Source: Paracoccaceae bacterium (GTDB lineage Bacteria > Pseudomonadota > Alphaproteobacteria > Rhodobacterales > Rhodobacteraceae). From it: a stretch of 64,000 nt of DNA. Both the position numbers and the translations under genes were made by a program. Position 1 is the stretch's first letter. The number at the start of each line of letters is the position of its first letter. The notes below the pieces were generated by a model. That model was not told the origin of the DNA. It did not search any database and saw nothing but the letters and a program-made list of their open reading frames with translations. Positions 25,007 to 34,439 of the stretch are shown piece after piece. The DNA is taken from contig WLWX01000001.1 of assembly GCA_012103375.1 (NCBI GenBank), forward strand, positions 672,501 through 736,500. The letters run 5' to 3'.

Positions 25007-26031
25007 AGACAAATCCGGGTCGGTTTTTCGAGGATTACGCGTTGGGCGAGGTGATTGCCCATGCGGTTCCGCGAACCCTGGGGCAGGGCGAGCGTACGCT
25101 ATACACCGCGCTATATCCCAGCCGCCACGCGATCCTGAGTTCGGATGAATTCGCCCGCGATTGCGGATTGGATGCGGCCCCGCTGGACCCGCTGATCGCG
25201 TTTCATACCGTGTTCGGCAAAACGGTGCCCGATATTTCGCTGAACGCGGTCGCAAACCTTGGCTATGGCGAGGGGCGCTGGCTGGCACCGGTCTGGCCGG
25301 GCGATACGCTGAGCGCGACATCACTGGTGATCGGGCTGAAGCGAAACTCGAACGGGAAATCCGGTGTGGTTTGGGTGCGCACGACGGGTCGCAACCAGCG
25401 CGGTGAAGATGTGCTGAGCTATGTCCGCTGGGTCATGGTGCGTACGCGCGATGGTGGGGGCGACGCGGAACCGGTGATCCCGGCGTTGAATGGTGCGGTG
25501 GACGCGCGCGACCTGACGATCCCGCCAGGCCTTGATCTCACCGCCTATGATTTTGCCGCTGCGGGCGAGGCACATCGCTGGGGCGACTATGCGGTTGGCG
25601 AGAAGATTGATCATGTGGACGCTGTGACGCTGGAAGAGGCCGAGCATATGCTGGCCACGCGCCTGTGGCAGAACACGGCGAAGGTGCATTTCGATGCGAC
25701 CCATCGCGAAGACGGGCGGCGCCTGATCTATGGCGGGCATATCATCAGCCTGGCGCGCGCGCTGTCGTTCAACGGGTTGGCGAATGCGGCGCTGGTTGTC
25801 GGGCTGAACGGGGGCGCGCATGCAAATCCGGCCTTTGCGGGCGACACGGTGACGGCGTGGTCCGAGGTTCTGGACCGGGCCGAAACCTCGGCACCTGATG
25901 TCGGCGCGCTGCGGCTGCGGCTGGTCGCTGTGAAAGCGGGTGCGGAGGCGTTCGCCCTGCGTGGCGCGGACGGAAAATATGCGCCTGATGTCTTGCTCGA
26001 CCTCGACTACTGGGCTTTGATCCCGACATGA
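25003..26031 (+). CDS. mch: mesaconyl-CoA hydratase (MaoC double-hotdog)
   Basis: 342 residues, starting MKTNPGRFFEDYALGEVIAH as in Rhodobacter Mch. Two hotdog domains are present: the first with FHTVFGKTVPDISLNAVANL, the second with WGDYAVGEKIDHVDAVTLEE and RLIYGGHIISLARALSFNGL (MaoC hydratase active site). It interconverts mesaconyl-C1-CoA and beta-methylmalyl-CoA in the ethylmalonyl-CoA pathway. It is co-transcribed with mcl2, and mcl1 lies at 59888 in the same window. Confidence 0.93.
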   Translation: MKTNPGRFFEDYALGEVIAHAVPRTLGQGERTLYTALYPSRHAILSSDEFARDCGLDAAPLDPLIAFHTVFGKTVPDISLNAVANLGYGEGRWLAPVWPGDTLSATSLVIGLKRNSNGKSGVVWVRTTGRNQRGEDVLSYVRWVMVRTRDGGGDAEPVIPALNGAVDARDLTIPPGLDLTAYDFAAAGEAHRWGDYAVGEKIDHVDAVTLEEAEHMLATRLWQNTAKVHFDATHREDGRRLIYGGHIISLARALSFNGLANAALVVGLNGGAHANPAFAGDTVTAWSEVLDRAETSAPDVGALRLRLVAVKAGAEAFALRGADGKYAPDVLLDLDYWALIPT

Positions 26032-26768
26032 AACCGCTTGCGCTGATCCTGTCCGCCTGTCTGGTTGCCGCGCCGGTATCGGCACAGGCTGACCGGACCC
26101 AAGTGCCTGAAAACGCAGATTTTGTCGCGTCTAACGTGATCGCGATCCTGTATCACGAATTGGGGCATGCGCTGATCGACATCCTTCTTCTGCCCGTCTT
26201 CGGACAGGAAGAGGACGCCGCCGACACCCTGTCGGTTCTGATGATGGACGCGCATTTTGAAGATGACGCCGCCAGCGCGATCCTGTCGGACACGGCGTGG
26301 AGCTTTCTGATGGATGACGAGGCGCGCGCGGCCGAGGGGGTCGAGGTGGCGTTCTGGGACGTTCACGGCCCGGATCTGCAGCGGCTTTATAACACCGTGT
26401 GCCTGGCCTATGGGGCGTCGCCTGAAACGCGCGGCGACCTGATCGAGGAATTCGATCTGCCCGAGGACCGCGCCGAGACCTGCGAAGAAGAATTCGAGGT
26501 TGCCGCCGACAGCTGGGGCGGCGCATTGGCCGAAGTGGAAGGGGGCGAGGGTGCGTTGCTTGAGCTGCTGGACGGAGAGCCTTCGTTCCTGCGCGATCTG
26601 GCCCGGGCCGAGATCGGCGCCTTGAACAGGCTCTATTCACTGGAACCGCCGATCACCGTCCGGGTCGAGGAATGCGGCGAAGCGAATGCCTATTACAACG
26701 GTGCCAGCACGGCGATTACGCTTTGCGAGGAGTTGGTGGATCACCTGAACGCGCAAGGGGCGGAGTAG
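26028..26768 (+). CDS. secreted DUF4344 metallopeptidase-like protein
   Basis: 246 residues. The signal peptide MKPLALILSACLVAAPVSAQ is followed by NVIAILYHELGHALIDILLL, a zinc-type HExxH near residue 44, and a conserved EEDAADTLSVLMM just after. The later part contains Cys residues (VCLAYG, AETCEEEF, EECGEANA, TLCEEL) that could form two disulfides. The overall pattern fits DUF4344. ATGA overlap with mch shows translational coupling, though a metabolic link is not evident. Confidence 0.82.
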   Translation: MKPLALILSACLVAAPVSAQADRTQVPENADFVASNVIAILYHELGHALIDILLLPVFGQEEDAADTLSVLMMDAHFEDDAASAILSDTAWSFLMDDEARAAEGVEVAFWDVHGPDLQRLYNTVCLAYGASPETRGDLIEEFDLPEDRAETCEEEFEVAADSWGGALAEVEGGEGALLELLDGEPSFLRDLARAEIGALNRLYSLEPPITVRVEECGEANAYYNGASTAITLCEELVDHLNAQGAE

Positions 26769-26875
26769 GGTTGGCCTTGGTCTTAGGCGGGTAATGACGG
26801 GTTAGTTTCCGGGCGTTAGTTGCACGCTTGGCCATTGTCCGTTCCGGGCCGCAATTGTCGAACGGTTCTGGCGCT

Positions 26876-27931
26876 TTAGCCGTGTGCCGCCATAACGATC
26901 TGCACTTTGCCATCGGTCAGCTTCAACGCCTCGGGCAAGCCATCCAGCGCTTGATCCAGCGGCAATTCAGCCGCCACATCTGTCACCCACGCCCCGCTGA
27001 GGAACCGTTTCTGGACCAGCCCGCTGATCTGTACCTGCTTAAGCAATGTGGCCTTGGCCGCCCAGTTGGTGGCCCAGAATGCCTCGACAGATTTGGTCAT
27101 GAAGATTATCCCGCCGGGATTGAGAATTTCCGCCGAACCTTGGCCCAACCCGCCATAGATCACCCAGCGCGCGCCTTTGCCCATGCTGTCGAATATCTGC
27201 GACGACACCGGGCCACCGCCGACCGCATCCAGAAAGATCACCGGTTTTTCGCGGCGAAGAACCGACGCCAGATCCTGTGCAAACTCTGGCGACGTCGCGT
27301 TCAAAACATGGGTCGCGCCAAGCGTCTTTAACGCCGCGATCGGTGCATCCCGGCGCACGATCCCGATCATCCGCTTGCCCTGATCACCGGCCAGCGACGC
27401 GGCAAGCTTGCCCAGCTGGCTGGCGGCGGCTGTGAATACGAAGGCTGCGCCCGGCTGCACCAGGTCCAGCATCGCCGCGACCGAGATCGGGTTGACCAGC
27501 ATCGCGGCGGCGTCGCAGTCTTGCATGCCTTTCTTTAGCGGGATCACCGACTTTGCATCCGTGACGGCATAGTCCGCCCAGGCCCCTGACCCGCGCGCGC
27601 TGACATAGAAGGCGACGTTGCGCCCCTTCATCATCCGCGCCATCAGGCCACCTCCCGTTGCGACGACCGTGCCGACACCTTCGAACCCCGCCGGGGTGCC
27701 CGCGACGCGGGACTGGCCGTAGGTGCCGGTCACATACGCCAGGTCCGAAGGGTTGACCGTGCTGCGGCGCACCCTGATCAGCACCTGACCGGGGCCGGGT
27801 GTCGGCACCGGAATTTCGGCCAGTTCCAACAGGTCATGCGGCGCGTCAAGGCCGCGCATCGTGCCCGCATCACGCGCAAGTCCGTCTTGCTTCAGGATCA
27901 GCGCCCGCATCATGCCGCCGGGATGTGCCAT
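26876..27931 (-). CDS. MDR-superfamily quinone oxidoreductase-like protein
   Basis: 351 residues; translation may instead begin at the Met pair MMRALILK (27913/27910). Medium-chain dehydrogenase without zinc ligands: GROES-like half with GPGQVLIRVRRSTVNPSDLA, then a Rossmann half with AFVFTAAASQLGKLAASLAG and YGGLGQGSAEIL. The substrate is unknown. It begins 6 bases after the gabD stop on the same strand, so the two are probably one transcript. Confidence 0.83.
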   Translation of the reverse strand: MAHPGGMMRALILKQDGLARDAGTMRGLDAPHDLLELAEIPVPTPGPGQVLIRVRRSTVNPSDLAYVTGTYGQSRVAGTPAGFEGVGTVVATGGGLMARMMKGRNVAFYVSARGSGAWADYAVTDAKSVIPLKKGMQDCDAAAMLVNPISVAAMLDLVQPGAAFVFTAAASQLGKLAASLAGDQGKRMIGIVRRDAPIAALKTLGATHVLNATSPEFAQDLASVLRREKPVIFLDAVGGGPVSSQIFDSMGKGARWVIYGGLGQGSAEILNPGGIIFMTKSVEAFWATNWAAKATLLKQVQISGLVQKRFLSGAWVTDVAAELPLDQALDGLPEALKLTDGKVQIVMAAHG

Positions 27932-27936
27932 TTGGT

Positions 27937-29412
27937 TCAGACCGAGGTGCAGACGTACTTCAGCTCCAGGAAATCGTCGATCCCGTGGTGGCTGCCTTCG
28001 CGGCCCAGACCCGACTGTTTGACGCCGCCGAAGGGGGCGGATTCGGTCGAGATGATGCCGGTGTTCACACCCACGATGCCGTATTCCAGCGCCTCGGACA
28101 CTTTGGTGACGCGGCTGATATCCTTGGCGTAGAAATAACTGGCGAGCCCGAAGATCGTGTCATTGGCCAAGGCGATCACCTCATCTTCGTCCTTGAAGCG
28201 GAACAGCGGCGCGAAGGGCCCGAATGTCTCGTCCGTCGAGACCAGCATGTCGGGTGTGGCGTCGGTGATGATCGTCGGTTCGAAGAATAACCCGCCGAGT
28301 TCGTGCCGGCTGCCGCCCAGGCTAATCTTGCCGCCCTTTGCGACGGCGTCGGCGATATGTTCTTCGACCTTTTCAACGGCGTCTTCGTTGATCAGCGGGC
28401 CAAAGTCGGACCCTTTCAACCCATCGCCGATGGATTTCGCCGCGATCGCCTTGATCAGCTTTTCTGAAAACTCCTCGTACACGCCATCCTGCACGTAGAT
28501 CCGGTTGGCGCAAACGCAGGTCTGGCCGTTATTGCGGAATTTGCACATGATCGCGCCTTCGACGGCAGCATCCACATCGGCGTCATCAAAGACGATGAAC
28601 GGCGCATTGCCGCCCAATTCCATCGAGCATTTCATCACCTGATCGGCGGCTTGGCGCAGCAGAATGCGCCCCACTTCGGTCGAGCCGGTGAAGGTCAGCT
28701 TGCGCACCTTTGAATTCGACGTGAACTCCTTGCCGATCTCGGACGCCGAATTTGACGGAATGATCGAGAAGACGCCTTTGGGTATTCCCGCGCGGTCGGC
28801 CAATACCCAAAGCGCCAGCGCGCTGAGCGGCGTCAGCGAGGCAGGGCGGCAGATGAACGAACACCCCGCAGCCAGCGCCGGGGCGGCCTTGCGGGTGATC
28901 ATCGCGTTGGGGAAATTCCACGGCGTAATCGCGGCGGCGACACCGATGGGTTGTTTCAGCACCGTGATGCGTTTGTCAGGCGCGTGGCCGGGGATGGTTT
29001 CGCCGTAAACGCGCTTGGCCTCTTCGGCGAACCACTCGACAAAGGAGGCGCCATAGAGGACCTCACCCTTCGCTTCGGCCAGCGGTTTGCCCATCTCGGC
29101 GGTCAGAATGGTGCCAAGATCGTCGGCGTGTTCGACCATCAGGTTGAACCATTTGCGCAATATGCCGGCGCGGTCCTTGGCGGTGCGCGCGGCCCATTCC
29201 TTTTGCGCGGTGTAGGCTTTGTCGATCGCTGTTGCGGTTTGCGCACGGTCGATATCGGCAACCTCGCAGATCACATCGCCCCGCGCCGGGTTGGTCACTT
29301 CGAAACTGCGACCGCCGGTGCCATCGGTCCACTCTCCGGCCAGATAGGCGCGGGTGGCCAGAAGTTCGGGGTCTTTCAGCAGGGATTTCAGATCGGTTGT
29401 CGCGTCAAGCAT
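27937..29412 (-). CDS. gabD: NADP-dependent succinate-semialdehyde dehydrogenase
   Basis: 491 residues from ATG 29412. Aldehyde dehydrogenase fold: [20 protein letters not shown] (cofactor), [14 protein letters not shown], catalytic Glu in [16 protein letters not shown] and catalytic Cys in [16 protein letters not shown] with a vicinal Cys typical of GabD. It oxidises succinate semialdehyde to succinate, feeding the TCA cycle from GABA. No gabT is adjacent. Confidence 0.93.
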   Translation of the reverse strand: MLDATTDLKSLLKDPELLATRAYLAGEWTDGTGGRSFEVTNPARGDVICEVADIDRAQTATAIDKAYTAQKEWAARTAKDRAGILRKWFNLMVEHADDLGTILTAEMGKPLAEAKGEVLYGASFVEWFAEEAKRVYGETIPGHAPDKRITVLKQPIGVAAAITPWNFPNAMITRKAAPALAAGCSFICRPASLTPLSALALWVLADRAGIPKGVFSIIPSNSASEIGKEFTSNSKVRKLTFTGSTEVGRILLRQAADQVMKCSMELGGNAPFIVFDDADVDAAVEGAIMCKFRNNGQTCVCANRIYVQDGVYEEFSEKLIKAIAAKSIGDGLKGSDFGPLINEDAVEKVEEHIADAVAKGGKISLGGSRHELGGLFFEPTIITDATPDMLVSTDETFGPFAPLFRFKDEDEVIALANDTIFGLASYFYAKDISRVTKVSEALEYGIVGVNTGIISTESAPFGGVKQSGLGREGSHHGIDDFLELKYVCTSV

Positions 29413-29498
29413 GGCATGGGTCCTTATCATGTACGGCTGGGCAGTCGCCGGGGGGAAGGTTAAGTCTTGATGGCGGAGCAAGGGCAGAGGTGCAAGCC

Positions 29499-30296
29499 AT
29501 GGTGACAGATCGCGATTATGAGAACGGGACGTTCATACCGGGCGCCGAAGCCTATGCGCCGCGCTGGGCCGAAGCGGCGCGGGCGTGGCGCGAGGTTGAG
29601 CATGACGTGGGGCGCGCACGGCTGAACCAGCCCTATGGAAACGGCGCGCGCGAACAGTTCGACCTGTTCTACCCCGCCGGCCGGCCCAAGGGGCTGTTTG
29701 TCTTCTTTCACGGCGGATACTGGATGGCCTTCGACCGGTCTGGCTGGTCACATTTCGCGCGTGGCGCGACCGAGGCGGGCTGGGCCGTCGCGATGCCAAG
29801 TTACACGCTGGCGCCCGAGGCGCGGATTTCCCGGATGACCGCGCAGATCGGCGCAGCGGTTAGTGCGGCGGCGGATCAGGTGCCAGGGCCGATTGTTCTG
29901 GCCGGGCATTCCGCAGGCGGGCATCTGGTCGCGCGCATGGCCAGCACCACCGGGCCGCTAGGCGCTGGCGTGGCGGGGCGATTGCAGCGGGTGATGCCGA
30001 TTTCGCCCTTGTCAGACCTGCGCCCGTTTCTGGGCCTGACCATAAACGAGACACTGGGTCTGGACGCGGCAGAGGCCGAAGCGGAAAGCGCGCTGTTGCA
30101 GGAGCAAGGGCCAGCCCCCGTGACGGTCTGGGTCGGGGCCGAGGAACGGCCTGTGTTCCTGGATCAGGCGCGTTGGCTGGCCGAGGCCTGGCCGCGTGCG
30201 GAGCTGAAGGTCGCGCCGGGGCGGCATCATTTCGATGTGATTGACGAGTTGGAACAGGCGGATAGTCCGCTGATGCGGGCGCTGCTGGCTGCGTAG
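29499..30296 (+). CDS. alpha/beta hydrolase (esterase/formamidase-like)
   Basis: 265 residues from ATG 29499. The oxyanion motif [14 protein letters not shown], nucleophile elbow [14 protein letters not shown], and catalytic His in [14 protein letters not shown] match the HGG(Y)W hydrolases related to kynurenine formamidase. The N-terminus [20 protein letters not shown] is also typical. Divergent from gabD. The natural substrate is unknown. Confidence 0.87.
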   Translation: MVTDRDYENGTFIPGAEAYAPRWAEAARAWREVEHDVGRARLNQPYGNGAREQFDLFYPAGRPKGLFVFFHGGYWMAFDRSGWSHFARGATEAGWAVAMPSYTLAPEARISRMTAQIGAAVSAAADQVPGPIVLAGHSAGGHLVARMASTTGPLGAGVAGRLQRVMPISPLSDLRPFLGLTINETLGLDAAEAEAESALLQEQGPAPVTVWVGAEERPVFLDQARWLAEAWPRAELKVAPGRHHFDVIDELEQADSPLMRALLAA

Positions 30297-30633
30297 CGGA
30301 TTGTGCGTCTGACCGGGAATCGGCCAAAAAGCCCTGAAGCTCGCACAGCGAACCCGACAACATGTGGACACGTTTGGCCTGAAGCGGGGGTTGGCAGTTA
30401 CATCGTAAGCAGGGCGCGCGCCGGACCGGTGGGCTGGCGCTGCGCCATTGAGTTTGCATGATTTATGGCGCAGGTCTGGCCGCCACCACGCTTGGACGCG
30501 CCAAGCTCAGACCAGCGCCTGACCGGCGGGACCGGTCCGGCGCGCGCCCTGCGCCTTGCGGCGCGCACCGGGCGCAGGCAGAGCCGCCAAGGTCGGCTGC
30601 AGACAAAGATCGTCGTTCAGCTCAGTCTCAGAC
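30297..30633. other. intergenic region with a 20-bp inverted repeat
   Basis: 337 bases with no supportable gene between two convergent genes. A perfect 20-bp inverted repeat spans it: AGGGCGCGCGCCGGACCGGT at 30411-30430 and its reverse complement at 30531-30550. Inside lies a smaller nested stem (GGTCTG 30473 with CAGACC 30508, and CTTGG/CCAAG inside). It may be a bidirectional terminator, a structured RNA or the ends of a decayed small element. Confidence 0.6.
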
Positions 30634-31459
30634 TTAACCGCCCCCGGTGCCGAACATGTCACCCCATGTCGGGAACGGATCTCCCTCGGCCGGGGTCGCC
30701 TCGTACACGCCGCGCGCGATGGCGCGGGTTAGACAGGTCGCGGCGGCGTGGCCGATCTGGGTCAGGTCGTCGGGCGGATTTGTCAGGGCACGCGCGCCGG
30801 TTGAGGCTGCAAAGACAAGATCGCCATCGAACATCGTGTGTGATGGCAGGATCGCGCGGGCCATGCCGTCTTGCGCCACCATCGCGACCTGACCGGCCTG
30901 TGCCTTGTCCAGGGCGGCGTCGGTGGCGACAATCGCCAGCGTGGTGGCCTGAAGAACCGTTGGATCGTGCTTCATCCGTGGCGTTGCCACCGGGGCAACA
31001 CCACGCCCCCCAAACTCACCGTCTTCCTCGAACGATGCGGCCCAGAACTGCCCGGTTTCGGGATCGGCGACCCCGCCGATGGCATTGACCGCGACCAGCG
31101 CGCCAACCGTCACGCCGGATTCCAGCACCCAGGAGGCGGAGCCGATGCCACCCTTCAATCCGGCCGTTGTCGCCCCGCTTCCCGCCCCGGCTGTGCCGAG
31201 CGTGAATTCAGTGCCTGCGGCGTCGAAAGCCTGTCGCCCCAACGGCCCATAGGGATTGGTGGCCCAGTCCTTCTGGCCCCCGCTCAGCAGATCATACAGG
31301 ATTGCGGCGGGCACAATCGGGATTTTTGGCCCCGGTGTTTGCACCCCGCGTCGGGCGTCCCGCAAAGCCTCGGCCACGCCCGACGCGGCATCAAGGCCGA
31401 AGGCCGACCCACCCGACAGAACCAGCGCATCCACCCGGTCGACCAGTGTGCCGGGGCCT
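30634..31459 (-). pseudogene. P1 family (S58, DmpA-like) peptidase, N-terminus lost at IS630
   Basis: The remaining part encodes LGPGTLVDRVDALVLSGGSA followed by FGLDAASGVAEALRD, then the autocatalytic region with TAGAGSGATTAGLKGGIGSA and PTWGDMFGTGGG at the C-terminus. DmpA-type N-terminal-nucleophile aminopeptidases normally have about 60 further residues before GPGT-LVDRVDAL, including a GGAPGT block. Those are missing because the frame meets the IS630 end at 31460. The sequence beyond the element does not encode them, so this is more than a simple insertion. Confidence 0.85.
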
Positions 31460-31460
31460 A

Positions 31461-32513
31461 AAGCGTTTCGACATTAACCTGAGACATATCCGGCGGCCTT
31501 AAAGTAGTTCCAGCATTCTACTGGGTCGTAGAGATCGCAGATTGCTCCGATTGCTTCGAAGACCTGGGTAAAGGACCTGGCCCCGATCCGTCGCAAATGG
31601 GCTTTCAGTTTAGAGAAGGCCTGCTCGATGGGATTCAGGTCGGGCGAGTACGGTGGCAGGTAAAGGAACCAGCAGCCGTGATTGCGTAAAGCCTGCGTCG
31701 CCTCCTTATTCCGGTGGGTTGCCAGGTTGTCGAGAATGACGACAGTGCCGGGGTTGATCTCGGGGACCAGCACTTCGCGGATGTAGGCCGCGAAGGCGGG
31801 GCCATCTATCGCTCCCTTGATGACCCAAGGTGCGATCAGCGCGCCTTGGGTCAGGCCCGCGATCAAGGTTTGGGTTCCCCAGCTTCCGAAGGGCGCATCC
31901 ATCGTCAGGCGCTTACCGCGCTTGGCTCTGCCGCGTAGGCGCGTGAGGTTTGTCTTCACTGCGGTTTCGTCAATAAAGACAACGCGCTCAGGAAAGGTCG
32001 CAATGGCTGGCGAGCGGTATCTGAACCAGTCGGCCCGTTGCTGCCTTACCTTGGCGCGGCGGCGCTCGGTTGCGACCAGCGACTTTTTTTGTACGTGAAG
32101 CCGAGCCGGGACAGAAGGTTGGCGATGGAGGAGTGATGCACCCGCACACCCTCTGCATCGGCCAGCGCATTACGCAACTCAAAGAGCGTGATGTCAGGGT
32201 CTTGTGCGATCAACTCCTCAAAGAATTCCCGATGCGGAGCCAGCTTTCCCTTGCCGCGCGGCGGTCCCTGCCGGGCAGGTTCCGCATGACCCTTCATCCT
32301 CACCTGACGCGCCCACCGCGCGCCTGTGGCAGGCGACAGCTTCAACCGCAACGCCGCCGCGCGCCCGCTCAACCCTTCTTCAATGTATCTCTGAAACCGT
32401 ATCCGAAGCGCAGATGGCAAAGGTGCTGACATGATCCATCCTCCCAAACAGGATGAATCACAGATCAGGTCTCAAGGGAATCCCTCGCGATTCAGGTTCA
32501 AGCCGAAACGCTT
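31461..32513 (-). mobile_element. IS630-family insertion sequence
   Basis: 1053 bp bounded by TA dinucleotides (31459-31460 and 32514-32515), the target duplication expected for IS630/Tc1-mariner. The terminal repeats match at 19 of the first 23 bases, both beginning AAGCGTTTCG. One transposase gene in two overlapping frames fills it. Left flank is a truncated P1 peptidase; right flank is an unidentified short frame. Confidence 0.93.
31474..32447 (-). CDS. IS630 transposase, two frames joined by -1 frameshifting
   Basis: The upstream frame (32046-32447) has the helix-turn-helix part (EGLSGRAAALRLKLSPATGA; VHHSSIANLLSRLGFTYKKS). The downstream frame carries the DDE catalytic part: FIDETAVKTNLTRLRGRA, VVILDNLATHRN and LPPYSPDLNPIEQAFSKLKA. 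They meet at a run of seven A on the coding strand (32084-32090). A -1 slip gives YKKKSLVATERRRAKVRQQR leading straight into the second frame. This is the usual programmed frameshift of IS630, so the transposase is probably functional. Confidence 0.9.
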
Positions 32514-32515
32514 TA

Positions 32516-32606
32516 GGCGCGCCCGCGCCAAACGGGCGGTGCGGGTCTGCGGCACCTTGCTGGTGACCTTGTCTGTGGCAAGGCGCTTGATCGGATATCT
32601 GCTCAT
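32516..32606 (-). pseudogene. short unidentified 5' fragment at the IS630 right end
   Basis: An ATG at 32606 opens MSRYPIKRLATDKVTSKVPQ and runs into the IS630 end. It is not the missing N-terminus of the P1 peptidase. It could be the start of a different gene cut by the IS, or a chance open frame. Support is weak. Confidence 0.3.
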
Positions 32607-32659
32607 GCCCCGACCCTGCCCAACCGGGGTTAACCGCCCCTGATCCGACCGAACGCCCC

Positions 32660-32690
32660 TGCCATACGTTTTGCCGACGCTTCGCAGACG
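32660..32690 (-). repeat. 31-bp repeat, copy B
   Basis: Inverted copy of the segment at 12951-12981 with two mismatches. Located about 50 bases upstream of the SRP RNA, whereas copy A lies upstream of lpdA. It may be a shared control sequence or a dispersed repeat. Confidence 0.65.
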
Positions 32691-32701
32691 CAACGCCGAC
32701 C

Positions 32702-32730
32702 TTGCGAATCCGTAATTCACCGCTTATCTG
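32702..32730 (+). promoter_or_regulatory. putative promoter of SRP RNA
   Basis: TTGCGA (32702-32707) and TATCTG (32725-32730) with a 17-base spacer, ending 7 bases before the predicted 5' end of the SRP RNA. This matches sigma-70 spacing; the hexamers are imperfect. Confidence 0.4.
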
Positions 32731-32737
32731 GGATCTT

Positions 32738-32831
32738 GAGAGGTTGGCGCGGGCAGGCGCCTCGCCAACCCGGCCAGGTCCGGAAGGAAGCAACCGTAAC
32801 GAGCCCCGCTTGGGTCGTTGTCCAGCCTCTC
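32738..32831 (+). ncRNA. ffs: signal recognition particle RNA (4.5S type)
   Basis: About 94 bases. The conserved apical domain CCAGGTCCGGAAGGAAGCA (GGAA tetraloop and symmetric/asymmetric loops) is unmistakable. The ends GAGAGGTTGG and CCAGCCTCTC pair to close the rod. It acts with Ffh in co-translational targeting of membrane proteins. Confidence 0.93.
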
Positions 32832-33006
32832 ACTCGAACTGCCACGCCTGCATAGGAGGGTGTCCATGACTGTCTTGATATCCCCGTCGGGCGGGGGCGT
32901 GTGACAGGGCCAACCGCCCTGCAACCCCACTGCCTTGACCAGCCCGATCGGCGCGCCCGGACGACCGGCGCGGTGATGTCGTGACCTCTTTTTGCAAGGC
33001 AGAACA

Positions 33007-34035
33007 ATGACCTATACGCTTGCTGACCTCGGATGGTCGGCCAATTTTTCACAGCAACTCTCCATCGAAGACCTCGAAAACCTGACGCCTGCGCGCGTGT
33101 CCGAGGTTCACCGGACCACCCTGTCGGTCCTGACCACAGGCGGCCCGCTGACCGTCGGGACCGAGAAGACCTCAACCGGCGACTACGCTGTCGGCGATTG
33201 GGTGCTGCTGGACGGGGATCAGATCGACCGGCGGCTGGAACGATCCTCCGCCCTCGAACGGCGCGCCTCGGGTGAAGACGCCCGCACCCAGCTGATCGCC
33301 GCCAATGTCGATACGCTGTTCATCGTAACCTCTTGCAATGCCGACTTTAATCCGGCCCGGCTGGAACGTTATCTGGTGCTGGCGCATAGCGCCGGATGCC
33401 ATCCCGTGATCGTGCTGACCAAGTCCGACATGGCCGAGGCAGAGGATTACATCCGCCAGGCCGAGGGTCTGCAACCGATGCTCAGCGTGCTGGCCGTCGA
33501 TGCCCGCAACCCGGATCAGGCCGCTGCGTTAACGGATTGGTGGGGAAAGGGACGTACGGCGGCGATGGTCGGGTCGTCAGGTGTCGGCAAATCGACGCTG
33601 GCGACGACGCTGACCGGGCAGGACGTCGCGACGGCAGCGATCCGCGAAGACGATGCCAAGGGCCGCCACACGACCACCGCCCGCTCGCTGCACCGCGCAA
33701 CCCACGGCGGTTGGTTGATCGACACGCCGGGGATGCGCGCGTTGCGCCTTCTGGATGCAAGTGACGGGATTGAAACGGTATTCTCGGATCTCGAAGACCT
33801 CGCCGTGAGCTGCAAATTCCGCGATTGCGCCCATGACACAGAACCCGGCTGTGCCATCCAGGCAGCCATTGCCGCAGGCACGATTGACCCAGCGCGCCTG
33901 CACCGCTGGCAAAAACTCGCGCGCGAAGACACCCGCAACTCCGAAACCCTGGCCCAGTCCCGGGCCCGCGGCAAATCTTTCGGCAAGATGGTCAAAGGCG
34001 CGATGTCGGCGGCGGATCAGCGCAAAGGGCGCTAA
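33007..34035 (+). CDS. rsgA: ribosome small subunit-dependent GTPase A
   Basis: 342 residues from ATG 33007. An OB-fold N-terminus (TGDYAVGDWVLLDGD) is followed by a circularly permuted GTPase: IVLTKSDMAEAED (G4), then GSSGVGKSTLATTLTG (G1), GRHTTTARSLH and DTPGMRALRL (G3). The C-terminal zinc knuckle is CKFRDCAHDTEPGCAI. It acts in late 30S maturation. Confidence 0.93.
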   Translation: MTYTLADLGWSANFSQQLSIEDLENLTPARVSEVHRTTLSVLTTGGPLTVGTEKTSTGDYAVGDWVLLDGDQIDRRLERSSALERRASGEDARTQLIAANVDTLFIVTSCNADFNPARLERYLVLAHSAGCHPVIVLTKSDMAEAEDYIRQAEGLQPMLSVLAVDARNPDQAAALTDWWGKGRTAAMVGSSGVGKSTLATTLTGQDVATAAIREDDAKGRHTTTARSLHRATHGGWLIDTPGMRALRLLDASDGIETVFSDLEDLAVSCKFRDCAHDTEPGCAIQAAIAAGTIDPARLHRWQKLAREDTRNSETLAQSRARGKSFGKMVKGAMSAADQRKGR

Positions 34036-34037
34036 CG

Positions 34038-34439
34038 TCAGTCCGCAGGGACTGGTTCCGCCGGCACGGTCGTCGCCGGTTTTGTCGGCGGAACATAGCC
34101 CTCGGGCGGATAGAGCATCTGGATCACCCAGGAATAGATCAGCAGCCCGGCGATGGCCAAAACAGGCAGCATTGCCAGCAGGATCGGCACCCGGCTCAGC
34201 CACCGCGCGCCGCCTTTTGGCAGGCGTCGTCCCAGCAGGAATATCACCAGCGCAACGCCCCCTGCCGCCAGCTACCACCCGAAGAACCCGGCAACCCGGT
34301 TCAGGCCGCGGGTGAAGCCATCGCCGGTGGGTTCTGACCAGATCAGGATCGAAATCGACCAGAGGTACGCAATGATCCAGGCCGCACCAAGGATCAGCAG
34401 CATGCGAAGCAAAGCAGAGCTTGTCGTCCGATCCCTCAT
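34038..34439 (-). pseudogene. three-segment membrane protein with in-frame TAG
   Basis: The ATG at 34439 overlaps the phosphatase stop (ATGA). The frame encodes two membrane segments (LLRMLLILGAAWIIAYLWSI and GWxLAAGGVALVIFLL), then a third (RVPILLAMLPVLAIAGLLIY) and a Pro-rich tail. A TAG at 34274-34272 interrupts it after GFFGW; a single CAG-to-TAG change (Gln) would explain it. Without the stop it would be 133 residues. The downstream 69 codons could be started at an internal GTG, but a nonsense mutation is the simpler reading. The family is not recognised. Confidence 0.75.

Noticed and set aside
30465-31088. Plus-strand 207-codon frame near the P1 peptidase
   Set aside because: Mostly antisense to the peptidase with Arg/Pro-rich composition typical of shadow frames.
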